Below are positions 1 to 7,127 of a DNA stretch of 15,097 nucleotides, one piece after another (within the stretch, counting starts at the first letter, position 1; each line of letters begins with the position of its first letter). The stretch lies in the NCBI GenBank assembly GCA_002314455.1, contig DCFZ01000005.1, positions 78,053 through 93,149 of the forward strand, written 5' to 3'. This DNA comes from Lentisphaeria bacterium UBA1791 (lineage in GTDB: Bacteria > Verrucomicrobiota > Lentisphaeria > Victivallales > Victivallaceae). The notes under the pieces were generated by a model. That model made no database searches, had not been told where the DNA came from, and was given only the letters and a program-made list of their open reading frames with translations. The position numbers and the translations under genes were made by a program.

Positions 1-174
1 TTGGCTCCATTTTTTTTGCCTTTTTTCTGTTTTTTACCCTCAAATCAACGATTTTACACCAAATAGACCAGTTTTTTTAGATTGGCACACTTTTGCCCCC
101 ATTATGGACGTTTTTTAGCCCGAATTGGCACAAAATCCCCCCCCCCACCAGTCAACGGGGATTGTGTGATCGCC
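1..174. other. Gene-free T/C-rich stretch downstream of ligA
   Basis: I see no convincing gene here. The plus strand is rich in T runs, and there is a run of ten C at 137-146. The string TTGGCACA occurs at 82-89 and 125-132, about 43 bases apart, with a shorter relative (TTGGC) at position 1. I find no clear hairpin followed by a T tract in the direction of ligA transcription, so where that transcript ends is not visible. The short open frame at 82-336 runs into the antisense of ligA and looks non-coding. Confidence 0.5.
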
Positions 175-2043
175 CTAAAACAATTCACCTTGCGCGGGGG
201 CGTCCGCTTGCGCCGGGATTCCCGCTTCGGCGAGAAATTCGTCGAGCGACACGATCCTGACGCCGAATTTGCGGGCGTTGCGCAGTTTTGTGCTGTTGCC
301 GTTGGGATCGTCGGCGACGAGCAACGTCAGCGTTGACGTCGCATCGTCGACACTGCGGTAGCCGAGCGTCGCGGCGAGTTTTTCGTAATAGGAACGCTTT
401 TCCGGCATTTTCCCCGTAAAACAGATCGTCGGGGAATTTTCCGTCTGCGACGAGGCGACGAGCGTCACCGCCGTCAGCAATTCGTCGAGATAGTCGCTTT
501 GCGCGGCAAGTTCCGCAACGACCGCATTGGCGCGTTCCGGCCCGATGCCGTCGATCGCGGCGAGCGTTTCCGCCGTCGCCGTACGCAATTCGGCAAAGGA
601 ATATTTCGCCAGGAGCAGTTTCGCGATATTGGGCCCCACATTGGGCACGTTGAGCGCGGCGAGCAAGCGGTAATCCTCTATGCGGCGCGCCTTTTGAATC
701 TCGGCGACGAGCGACGACGCCGATTTTTCCGCAAACCCCTCGATCTGAAGCAACTGCTTTGCCGAAAGCTCAAAGAGATCGCCGAGGTGACGCACGTCGA
801 ATTTCGCCATCAATTTCCGCAACGTCGGTTCGCCGAGCCGCTCAATGCCGAGGTTGCGCACCGCGCCGAGCAACCGCTGAAGCCGCGTTTCCATGCACTC
901 GGGATTCGGGCAGACAAGTTCCGGCCCGCGCCGGATCAGCAACGTTTTACAGCAGGGGCAGTTTTCGATCAGCGCCGTGCGGCGCTCACAACCGGGGCGC
1001 GATTCGACGATGTAGGGGATCACGTCCCCTGCCCGCTCGACGACGACAGTATCGCCGATCATCACGCCGAGATCGAGGATGTTCTGCACGTTGTGAAGCG
1101 TCGCCCGCTTGATGGTCGTACCCGAAATTTCCACCGGATCAAGGCAGGCGACCGGCGTCAGGCAGTTTTTGCCGAAGCTCCACTCGACGTCGCGCAAGAC
1201 GGTTTCTTTGCGGATGTTGGTGAATTTGTAGGCAATCTCGCCGCGGGGATGGTGCGCCGTGCGCCCGAGGCTGGCGGCAAACGCCGCATCGGCAAATTTG
1301 ACGACGATGCCGTCCTGCGGATAAGGCAGTTGCGCCAAAGCGAGTTTCAATTCTTCCCAGCGTGTCGGCAATTCCGAAAGTTTGACGCGATAGGAGATCA
1401 GCGTATAATCGACCAAGGTCAATTTCGCCTTTTGCAACTGCATTTCGGCGATCTCCTTGAGCCCCATGATGCCGGCGACCGCGTTGCGGCTGTTTTTGTA
1501 AAGCTGACCGTCCTTTTTGCGGACGTTGCGGTAGATGCTCGCAAAATCGTCGTCGCGGATGATCACTTCGCCGCGCGCGGGGCGGTCGAGCTTGCCGATG
1601 TAGCCGGGCGCTTCCAGTTCGATCAGCGGGATCTTGTCCGTCACGTCCTCGCCGAAAAAGCCGTCGCCGCGCGTCACCAGCACCTTGCCGTCGTACTTGG
1701 CGGAAATACCGTCGTATTTCGGCTGAACGAGCATTTCCTCATCCTCGCTGCGGGAAAATTTGTGCGCCCAGGCGAGGACGGCTTCCAGCGAATACGCCTT
1801 GTCGAGCGACAGCATCGGTTCCACGTGGCGCACTTTGCCGCCGGAAGCGACGGAGGGGGTGAAAATTTTTTCCAGCAACGGATTGCCGGGGTCGCGTTGA
1901 CGCAACGCCTCGACGATCTCGTCGTAGCGGGCGTCGGGAATTTCCGGCTCGCCGTTTTCCCAGTACGCCCGGTTGTGATGCTCGAGCAACGCGACGAGTT
2001 CCGCGACGCCGAGCGACGGTAAATCGAAGTTTAAATAGTCCAT
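175..2043 (-). CDS. ligA: NAD+-dependent DNA ligase LigA
   Basis: The product seals nicks in duplex DNA using NAD+, as needed for Okazaki fragment joining and repair. From the ATG at 2043 it is 622 residues, slightly short for the usual 650-680. Domains in order: the NMN-binding Ia region (about 10-60, with PEIPDARYD and then HVEPMLSLD), the adenylation domain with active-site Lys109 in KYDG, RGDGFFGEDVT near 125-135, RGEV at 157-160 and DGIVVK at 244-249, the OB fold, a four-cysteine zinc finger (C362, C365, C378, C383), helix-hairpin-helix repeats (about 395-510) and a C-terminal BRCT domain (about 535-608). A TTG start 13 codons further upstream is possible but lies inside the predicted promoter. 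The adenylation motifs are somewhat divergent (KNSRNAVAGIMG where FxNPRNAAAGSLR is usual). The family assignment is firm. The neighbours nfo and a DEDDh exonuclease fit a repair role. Confidence 0.95.
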   Translation of the reverse strand: MDYLNFDLPSLGVAELVALLEHHNRAYWENGEPEIPDARYDEIVEALRQRDPGNPLLEKIFTPSVASGGKVRHVEPMLSLDKAYSLEAVLAWAHKFSRSEDEEMLVQPKYDGISAKYDGKVLVTRGDGFFGEDVTDKIPLIELEAPGYIGKLDRPARGEVIIRDDDFASIYRNVRKKDGQLYKNSRNAVAGIMGLKEIAEMQLQKAKLTLVDYTLISYRVKLSELPTRWEELKLALAQLPYPQDGIVVKFADAAFAASLGRTAHHPRGEIAYKFTNIRKETVLRDVEWSFGKNCLTPVACLDPVEISGTTIKRATLHNVQNILDLGVMIGDTVVVERAGDVIPYIVESRPGCERRTALIENCPCCKTLLIRRGPELVCPNPECMETRLQRLLGAVRNLGIERLGEPTLRKLMAKFDVRHLGDLFELSAKQLLQIEGFAEKSASSLVAEIQKARRIEDYRLLAALNVPNVGPNIAKLLLAKYSFAELRTATAETLAAIDGIGPERANAVVAELAAQSDYLDELLTAVTLVASSQTENSPTICFTGKMPEKRSYYEKLAATLGYRSVDDATSTLTLLVADDPNGNSTKLRNARKFGVRIVSLDEFLAEAGIPAQADAPAQGELF

Positions 2044-2053
2044 AATGAGAGAA

Positions 2054-2082
2054 AATATAATCCGGCAGGTTGATTTTTTCAA
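2054..2082 (-). promoter_or_regulatory. Predicted ligA promoter giving a nearly leaderless mRNA
   Basis: Read on the minus strand there is a -35 TTGAAA (2082-2077), exactly 17 bases, then a -10 TATATT (2059-2054). A start about seven bases further on falls near 2047, only a few bases before the ligA ATG at 2043. There is no room for a Shine-Dalgarno site, so ligA would be translated from a leaderless or almost leaderless message. This is inference from spacing and consensus. Confidence 0.6.
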
Positions 2083-2100
2083 GAAAAAAAGGTATATTAT
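2070..2100 (+). promoter_or_regulatory. Predicted promoter of the asd-nfo run
   Basis: TTGATT (2070-2075), 17 bases, then TATATTAT (2093-2100). The expected start is near 2106, leaving a leader of about 55 bases before asd. The -35 overlaps the ligA -35 on the other strand through the inverted repeat TTGA-TTTTT-TCAA (2070-2082). Confidence 0.65.
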
Positions 2101-2161
2101 TCCACGATACTTTAAAAAGAAGCACTTTTTTCATAAAAGTATATAAAAGGAAAAGAGAAAA

Positions 2162-3166
2162 ATGAGTAAAAGCTTTTGTGTCGCCGTTGCCGGCGCGACC
2201 GGCGCCGTCGGCGTCGAAATGGTCAAAACGTTGGAAAAACGCAATTTTCCCGTCAGCAATCTGAAACTGCTTGCTTCTGCGCGTTCCGCGGGCAAGACGG
2301 TCAAATTTCACGGCGAAGACGTCGTGATCGAGGAAATGACCGAAAACTCCTTCAAGGGCGTTGACATCGCGCTTTTCAGCGCGGGCGGCGACATTTCGCG
2401 CGCCTATCGTCAGGCGGTGGTTGCTTCCGGCGCCGTGATGATCGACAACTCGAGCGCCTTCCGCATGGATGCGGACGTGCCGCTGATCGTCCCCGAAGTC
2501 AACCCCGAAGACGTCAAACTTCATCACGGCGTCATCGCCAACCCCAACTGCACGACGGCGATCATGCTGGTCGCGGTCGCCCCGCTGCACCGGGCGAAAG
2601 GGCTGAAACGCGCGGTCGTTTCCACCTATCAGGCGGCTTCCGGCGCCGGCGCCAAGGGCATGCAGGAATTGATCGATCAGACCCGTCAGGTGCTCAACAA
2701 CGAGCCGATCTCCCCCAAGGCGTTCGCGCACCGCATCGCTTTCAGTCTGATCCCGCACATTGATTCCTTTACCGACAACGGTTACACCAAGGAAGAGCTC
2801 AAGATGCTCAACGAATCGCGCAAGATGCTCCATCTGCCCGAATTGATGCTCAGCTGCACCAGCGTCCGGATCCCCGCGCTCCGCGCGCACTCCGAGTCGT
2901 TGAACCTCGAATTCGCCGAGGAGATCACCCCGGAAGAGGCGCGCGCGATCCTCACCAAGGCGCCCGGCGTGACGCTCTGCGATGATCCGGCGAACAACCT
3001 TTACCCGATGCCGGTCGACGCGACCGAAAAGTACGACGTGCTCGTCGGCCGCATCCGTCAGGATATTTCGCGGCGCGACAAGCGCGGTCTGGATCTTTTC
3101 GTTTCCGGCGACCAGTTGCTCAAGGGCGCGGCGCTCAACGCCGTCCAGATCGCGGAGTTGCTCTAA
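2162..3166 (+). CDS. asd: Aspartate-semialdehyde dehydrogenase
   Basis: The enzyme reduces L-aspartyl-4-phosphate to aspartate semialdehyde with NADPH, the branch-point step to lysine, diaminopimelate, threonine and methionine. The 334-residue length is normal for the family. The N-terminal Rossmann motif GATGAVG sits at 11-17, IDNSSAFRMD at 94-103 and PEVNPE at 111-116. The catalytic cysteine is C130 in NPNCTTA, Q157 is in the STYQAASGAG motif, and the active-site histidine is probably H243 in RIPALRAHSE. The start is supported by purine-rich AGGA/AGAG sequence just upstream and by the N-terminal start of the Rossmann fold. It is the first gene of a tightly packed plus-strand run and lies directly behind the promoter shared back-to-back with ligA. 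No truncation or missing residue is visible. Confidence 0.96.
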   Translation: MSKSFCVAVAGATGAVGVEMVKTLEKRNFPVSNLKLLASARSAGKTVKFHGEDVVIEEMTENSFKGVDIALFSAGGDISRAYRQAVVASGAVMIDNSSAFRMDADVPLIVPEVNPEDVKLHHGVIANPNCTTAIMLVAVAPLHRAKGLKRAVVSTYQAASGAGAKGMQELIDQTRQVLNNEPISPKAFAHRIAFSLIPHIDSFTDNGYTKEELKMLNESRKMLHLPELMLSCTSVRIPALRAHSESLNLEFAEEITPEEARAILTKAPGVTLCDDPANNLYPMPVDATEKYDVLVGRIRQDISRRDKRGLDLFVSGDQLLKGAALNAVQIAELL

Positions 3167-3169
3167 TCG

Positions 3170-4744
3170 ATGCTTTTTTCTCGGAATCATTTTCTGGCGC
3201 TCGGTGTCCTCGCTTTTTTCGGGGGAGCGGCGTTGCGCGCCGATGATTTCGGGGAAGTCAGCGCCTATCTGGACAAGGGCGGCGACTATTTTGAATTCAG
3301 CCGCCCTGCTCTGATTCGCGAAAAGATCGCCGAATTCTTTTACGAAATCAAAAGCAGCGTCGCGACACTCGATCTGGACGAGGAGCAAAGACCCTTTATC
3401 TACGGCGTTTTCGACGTCGCCGAAGCGGCGATCGAATACCTCGGCTTCAAGGAAATCGACGCCATCGGCCGCAGTTCCATCGCCCTCAACGATCAATACT
3501 ACCGGAACCGCGCATTTTACCTGATCCGCCAGCCGGCAAAAGGAATATTGTGGAACATCGTTTCCACGAAAAACATCTCCATTTTGGAAAACATCGGCGA
3601 AATGCCGATGGCGACGACCGACGCCTTTGTGATCGACGTCGATTTCACCCAAATTGTTTTTCAGCAGGAATTGAACAGGGCCCTCCCGCCGTCGTGGCAG
3701 GAAACGTTGCAAAACGCCGGCATTACGCAGGAACTTGCAAATTCGTTGAGCGGTCGCTGGCAGATCCTGCTTTTCCCTCAAAACGGCTTTCTGATGATCG
3801 TGCCCGATCCCCAGAAAAAGGCCTATGCTCTGATCCAGAATTTCCTCGAACCGAATTGTGAAGTGACCGAAAACGGGGCGCTGATCAAAGGCGATTTCAC
3901 CATCGGTCACACAGAAGGATGGCTGGTCGTTGCAAAAAACATCGTCTTGCCGGACGACGACGCGCCCACCATCAAAAATTCGGACTTTTTTCAACAGGCG
4001 GTCAAGACGCTCCCCGCGGACGGCATTGCCGCCTATTACAGCGCCGTGCCGCCGGAACCGGAAACGCTGGATCTTTTCGGAATCCCGCTCAACCTTGCCG
4101 CCACGCAGAGCAATCAGCTCGGCGTCGTCCGCCGCGAAAAAAACGGTTTTTCCATTTCCGCCGTTTCCGACATGACCATTCCCTGCGAAAACGTAATGAC
4201 GGCGATCAATTTATTTTGCCGCGCGCTGGCTCTGATCAGCGAAACGATGCAGGACGAAGTCATTCAGGAAGCGGAAAATCAGCATCAGCTCTGTCAGCAG
4301 AATCTGCAGACCATCTACGCCGCATTGAGCCAATATCGCGCAAAAAACGGTCGTTTCCCGCAGGCGATGCAGGAAAACGGTTGGCGCGAATTGACCCAAA
4401 CATCCCCCCTGCCCGCAACGGCGACGATTTGTCCTGACAGTCCGCAAGCGGCGCAGGAAAACGCGACCGACGCCGGCACAAGCATCACCTACATCTATTT
4501 TGGCGACTGGGGCGATTTTGCCGAAGATGCCATGCCGCTGGTCATTGATTTTCCCGGCAACCATACAGAATCCTTTAACGTGCTTTACAGCGACGGTTCC
4601 GTCGCCACGCTGGAAACCGAAGGCAATCTCACCGTCCGCAAGGCGGCAAGTTTATTACACACCATCAACCGCTACGACGAAGCGCATTTCATCGAATTGA
4701 TGCGCCGGGCGGCAGAAATCGATCAACAACTAAATTTGGAGTAG
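3170..4744 (+). CDS. Exported protein with a pilin-like C-terminal domain and H-X9-DG motif
   Basis: Function unknown. The 524-residue protein begins with a plausible Sec signal peptide (about residues 1-24: basic start, hydrophobic core, LRA before DD). A large mixed alpha/beta segment follows (about 25-360), which I do not recognise with confidence; it faintly recalls DUF3352-type exported proteins. Near residue 375 comes CQQNLQTIYAALSQYRAKNGRFP, the type of sequence that normally follows the N-terminal helix of type II/IV pseudopilins. It ends with NHTESFNVLYSDGS, in which H465 and D475-G476 form an exact H-X9-DG motif known from prepilin-processing-associated proteins of Lentisphaerota and Planctomycetota. 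There is no prepilin GFxxxE leader before the pilin-like part, so the domain appears moved onto an ordinary secreted carrier. The start lies 3 bases after the asd stop, so it is probably co-transcribed. Only a weak GGAG lies 13 bases upstream. Confidence 0.85.
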   Translation: MLFSRNHFLALGVLAFFGGAALRADDFGEVSAYLDKGGDYFEFSRPALIREKIAEFFYEIKSSVATLDLDEEQRPFIYGVFDVAEAAIEYLGFKEIDAIGRSSIALNDQYYRNRAFYLIRQPAKGILWNIVSTKNISILENIGEMPMATTDAFVIDVDFTQIVFQQELNRALPPSWQETLQNAGITQELANSLSGRWQILLFPQNGFLMIVPDPQKKAYALIQNFLEPNCEVTENGALIKGDFTIGHTEGWLVVAKNIVLPDDDAPTIKNSDFFQQAVKTLPADGIAAYYSAVPPEPETLDLFGIPLNLAATQSNQLGVVRREKNGFSISAVSDMTIPCENVMTAINLFCRALALISETMQDEVIQEAENQHQLCQQNLQTIYAALSQYRAKNGRFPQAMQENGWRELTQTSPLPATATICPDSPQAAQENATDAGTSITYIYFGDWGDFAEDAMPLVIDFPGNHTESFNVLYSDGSVATLETEGNLTVRKAASLLHTINRYDEAHFIELMRRAAEIDQQLNLE

Positions 4745-4749
4745 CACTT

Positions 4750-5268
4750 ATGGACAACGAAAAGAGCGAATCCACTCAAAAGCCGGTCGAGGAGCATTCT
4801 TCGCCGGTCAATGAATTTTCCCGGACGACCAGCGCACGCATCGAATTGTTGCGCCGTTTCATCAACCGTTCCGCCCGCGACGCCAAGGCGGAAACGTGGG
4901 ACAAAATCTACATGTCGCTGAAACCCTTTCTCACCGGCGCCGACGCGGAAACCGCCAATGAACCGCCGCCGCGTCTCGGTCCCGCCTATCGCCGCCACCA
5001 CGAACTGGTTGCGATGACGAGCGATCAAAAGATTTTGCTCGATGAATTTGCGATGCTTTCCGACCGCTTGCGCAAGCAAGTTTTACAGCGTCTTGCCGAA
5101 GCGTCGAATAACGCCGCCGCCACCAAACACGTCAGCCTCACGGCGGAAGAAAACCGCCTGATGGGCTATTTCACCGCGCTTTCCCCGGAAGAAGCGGAAA
5201 AGCAACTGCTCGAGATCACCGCCATCGCGACCGAGGAACTGCAGCGTTTGCGCAAGGAGCTTTTGTAA
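4750..5268 (+). CDS. Hypothetical soluble, charged, mostly helical protein
   Basis: I do not recognise this 172-residue protein. It has no signal peptide or membrane segment. The first 25 residues are polar and probably disordered (rich in E, K, S, P). The rest is charged, with heptad-like leucine/isoleucine spacing, ending in a helix with ELQRLRKELL at the C terminus. GGAG overlaps the stop of the preceding gene and lies 8 bases before the ATG, which supports this start. The 5-base gap upstream and 2-base gap downstream place it in the asd-nfo transcription unit. Codon use resembles its neighbours, which supports real coding. Confidence 0.8.
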   Translation: MDNEKSESTQKPVEEHSSPVNEFSRTTSARIELLRRFINRSARDAKAETWDKIYMSLKPFLTGADAETANEPPPRLGPAYRRHHELVAMTSDQKILLDEFAMLSDRLRKQVLQRLAEASNNAAATKHVSLTAEENRLMGYFTALSPEEAEKQLLEITAIATEELQRLRKELL

Positions 5269-5270
5269 TC

Positions 5271-5630
5271 ATGGAGCACTTTGCCAATCCCGCCTTGTGG
5301 AAGACGGTCGGACTTTTGGTTGTTTCCAACTGTTTTATGACGTTCGCGTGGTACGGCCATTTGCGGACGCTCGGCAGCAAGCCGCTCATCATCGCCATCA
5401 TCATCAGCTGGGGGATCGCGTTCTTTGAATATTGCGCGCAAGTCCCGGCGAACCGCATCGGCCACAACGGCAATCTCTCGCTCGCGCAATTGAAGATTAT
5501 GCAGGAAGTGATCACGCTCGCCGTTTTCGTTCCCTTTTCCGTCTACTTCATGCACGACAAACTGCGGTTGAATTTGCTGTGGGCGGGGCTTTGCATGGTC
5601 GGCGCCGTCTACTTTATCTTTAAGAAGTAA
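5271..5630 (+). CDS. DUF486 (DMT-type) small inner-membrane protein
   Basis: A 119-residue integral membrane protein of the DUF486 family, generally grouped with drug/metabolite-transporter-like small proteins; its substrate is not known. Family hallmarks are clear: NCFMTFAWYGHL near residues 18-29, SWGIAFFEYCAQVPANRIG near 43-61, then LKIMQEVITLAVFVPFSVYF and LLWAGLCMVGAVYFIFKK at the C terminus. Four hydrophobic helices span almost the whole protein, and length and composition match the family. AAGGAG inside the end of the upstream gene, 11 bases before the ATG, supports the start. Co-transcription with the gene before and with nfo 4 bases after is likely. The name rests on motif recognition from memory. 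Confidence 0.9.
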   Translation: MEHFANPALWKTVGLLVVSNCFMTFAWYGHLRTLGSKPLIIAIIISWGIAFFEYCAQVPANRIGHNGNLSLAQLKIMQEVITLAVFVPFSVYFMHDKLRLNLLWAGLCMVGAVYFIFKK

Positions 5631-5634
5631 AAAA

Positions 5635-6483
5635 ATGAAATACTTCGGCGCGCACGTTTCCACACAGGGGGGACTTTTCAACGCCCCCGTCAACGCCCAT
5701 CAGATCGGGGCGACCGCCTTTGCGCTTTTCACCAAAAATCAGCGGCAATGGGTCGCACCCGCGTTGACGCAAGATGCGATCGACGCCTTTTTCAACGCCT
5801 GTCAACAGAATGGCTATCAAGCCAGGCAGATTCTGCCGCACGACAGCTATCTCATCAATTTAGGTCAGCCCGACAACGCCAAGCGCGCCAACGCGATCCA
5901 AGCCTTTACGCACGAATTGGAGCGGTGCCGCCAACTGGGGTTGACGATGCTCAATTTCCACCCGGGCAGTTCGCTCAAGGAAATCAGCGACGCCGAGTGC
6001 ATCGCGCGCATCGCCGACAGCGTCCGGCAGTCGCTCGACGCCGTGCCCGGCGTCACGGCGGTCTACGAAAACACGGCGGGGCAAGGCAGCAATATGGGCT
6101 ACACCTTTGAACAGCTTGCCGAAATGCTCGAACAAACCGATCGGAATGACCGCGTCGGCGTTTGCATCGACACCTGTCACGCCTATGCCGCGGGGTATGA
6201 TCTCGCAACCGACGACGCCTACGCCGAAACGACGGCGAAATTCGACCGACTGATCGGGTTCAAGTACCTCAAGGGGATGCACCTCAACGACGCCCGCTGT
6301 GAATTGGGCGGCAAGCTCGACCGCCACGAACCGCTCGGTCAGGGGAAACTCGGGTGGGAAACGTTTCGCCGCATCGCGCAGGATGCGCGCATCGACGAGA
6401 TTCCGCTGATTCTGGAAACGCCCCTCCCCGAAAACTGGGCGCAGGAAATCGCCCAATTGAAAGCCTTTGCCGGCGAACGATAA
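5635..6483 (+). CDS. nfo: Endonuclease IV (AP endonuclease, deoxyribonuclease IV)
   Basis: The enzyme cleaves DNA 5' to abasic sites and trims blocked 3' ends in base excision repair. It is a TIM-barrel protein with three zinc ions. At 282 residues it has the usual length, and all nine expected metal ligands are present: H69, H109, E145, D179, H182, H216, D229, H231, E261. The family signatures GVCIDTCHAYAAGYD (175-189) and HLNDA...LDRHEPLGQG (216-237) are intact. The N-terminal MKYFGAHVST is the expected beginning, so the start is secure although the upstream Shine-Dalgarno is weak. It is the last gene of the asd run and converges with the exonuclease gene, with only 3 bases between stops and no visible terminator. 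Confidence 0.97.
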   Translation: MKYFGAHVSTQGGLFNAPVNAHQIGATAFALFTKNQRQWVAPALTQDAIDAFFNACQQNGYQARQILPHDSYLINLGQPDNAKRANAIQAFTHELERCRQLGLTMLNFHPGSSLKEISDAECIARIADSVRQSLDAVPGVTAVYENTAGQGSNMGYTFEQLAEMLEQTDRNDRVGVCIDTCHAYAAGYDLATDDAYAETTAKFDRLIGFKYLKGMHLNDARCELGGKLDRHEPLGQGKLGWETFRRIAQDARIDEIPLILETPLPENWAQEIAQLKAFAGER

Positions 6484-6486
6484 GGC

Positions 6487-7032
6487 TCATTCACGGTTTT
6501 TCAGCAATCTTTCCAGCGCGATCGCAAGCAGTTGCACTGTCCACTCAACGTCCGCCCCTGCCCGGTGCGCGCCGAGTTCCGACACGTCGTCCAATTGAAA
6601 AATGCCGCGCAAATACTGCAACCGGTACGAGATCAGCCCCGGGTGCGTCTTTTGGAGCAGTTTGATCGTATCCATCGTCTTGCCGCCCCACAGAGGCAAC
6701 GCCTCGCGATTGAGGCTTTCCTGCAAAAATCCGAGGTCAAAGCGCACGTTGTGACCGACGAGGATCGAATCGGCGGCAAAGTCGAGAAAATCCCGTCCGA
6801 TCTCGGCAAACGTCGGCGCATCGGCAACCATTTCGTCGTCGATGTGGTGAATCATCGTCGACGATCGCGGGATCGGCCGGCGCGGATTGACCAGCGTCTT
6901 GAATTCCCGGCGGCTCCCGTCGGCGTCGATGCGCACGGCGCCGATCTCGACGATGCGGTCGCAGGTCGGGCTCATCCCCGTTGTTTCAAGGTCAAAAACG
7001 GTAAAAGGGCCGCATTCAAACCAATTTTTCAC
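6487..7032 (-). CDS. DEDDh-family 3'-5' exonuclease (DnaQ-like)
   Basis: A single-domain 181-residue exonuclease of the DnaQ/RNase T fold, related to the proofreading epsilon subunit of DNA polymerase III but possibly a free-standing repair or RNA-trimming nuclease. All catalytic motifs are present: Exo I FDLETTG (D14, E16), Exo II VGHNVRFD (D99) and Exo III HRAGAD (H156, D161). The GTG at 7032 is preferred as start because GGGGG lies 6-10 bases upstream and the protein then begins just before Exo I. A longer frame starting at 7161 would run through the promoter region and into the divergent peptidase gene, and its extra 43 residues do not look like protein. It converges on nfo. Whether it is the true replicase proofreading subunit cannot be decided here. 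Confidence 0.92.
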   Translation of the reverse strand: MKNWFECGPFTVFDLETTGMSPTCDRIVEIGAVRIDADGSRREFKTLVNPRRPIPRSSTMIHHIDDEMVADAPTFAEIGRDFLDFAADSILVGHNVRFDLGFLQESLNREALPLWGGKTMDTIKLLQKTHPGLISYRLQYLRGIFQLDDVSELGAHRAGADVEWTVQLLAIALERLLKNRE

Positions 7033-7061
7033 GCCGCGCCCCCTTTTTTGCTTTTTTTGAC

Positions 7062-7099
7062 TTGTATAATCATATGGAAATGATACATTATTTAATGTA
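7062..7099. promoter_or_regulatory. Divergent promoter pair with palindromic, overlapping -10 boxes
   Basis: Between the exonuclease and peptidase genes, TACATTA-TT-TAATGTA (7084-7099) is a perfect 7-bp inverted repeat. On the plus strand TACATT (7084-7089) follows TTGTAT (7062-7067) by 16 bases. On the minus strand TACATT (7099-7094) follows TTGCAT (7122-7117) by 17 bases. The two -10 boxes therefore face each other in one palindrome. It might also be an operator. Confidence 0.5.
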
Positions 7100-7127
7100 C
7101 GCTTCACCAAAGAAAAATGCAACTTGA

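Noticed and set aside
499..2022. Long plus-strand open frame of 507 codons
   Set aside because: It is antisense to ligA, whose domains and catalytic residues are intact. The frame's translation is rich in R, F, D, V, as expected from a shadow frame in GC-rich DNA.
2041..2082. TTG start of ligA at 2082
   Set aside because: It would place 13 extra residues over the predicted -35 and -10 boxes, and these residues do not resemble the LigA N terminus.
1739..3994. Minus-strand open frame of 751 codons
   Set aside because: It covers parts of ligA (other frame), the promoter region, asd and the exported protein gene in antisense, and shows no domain.
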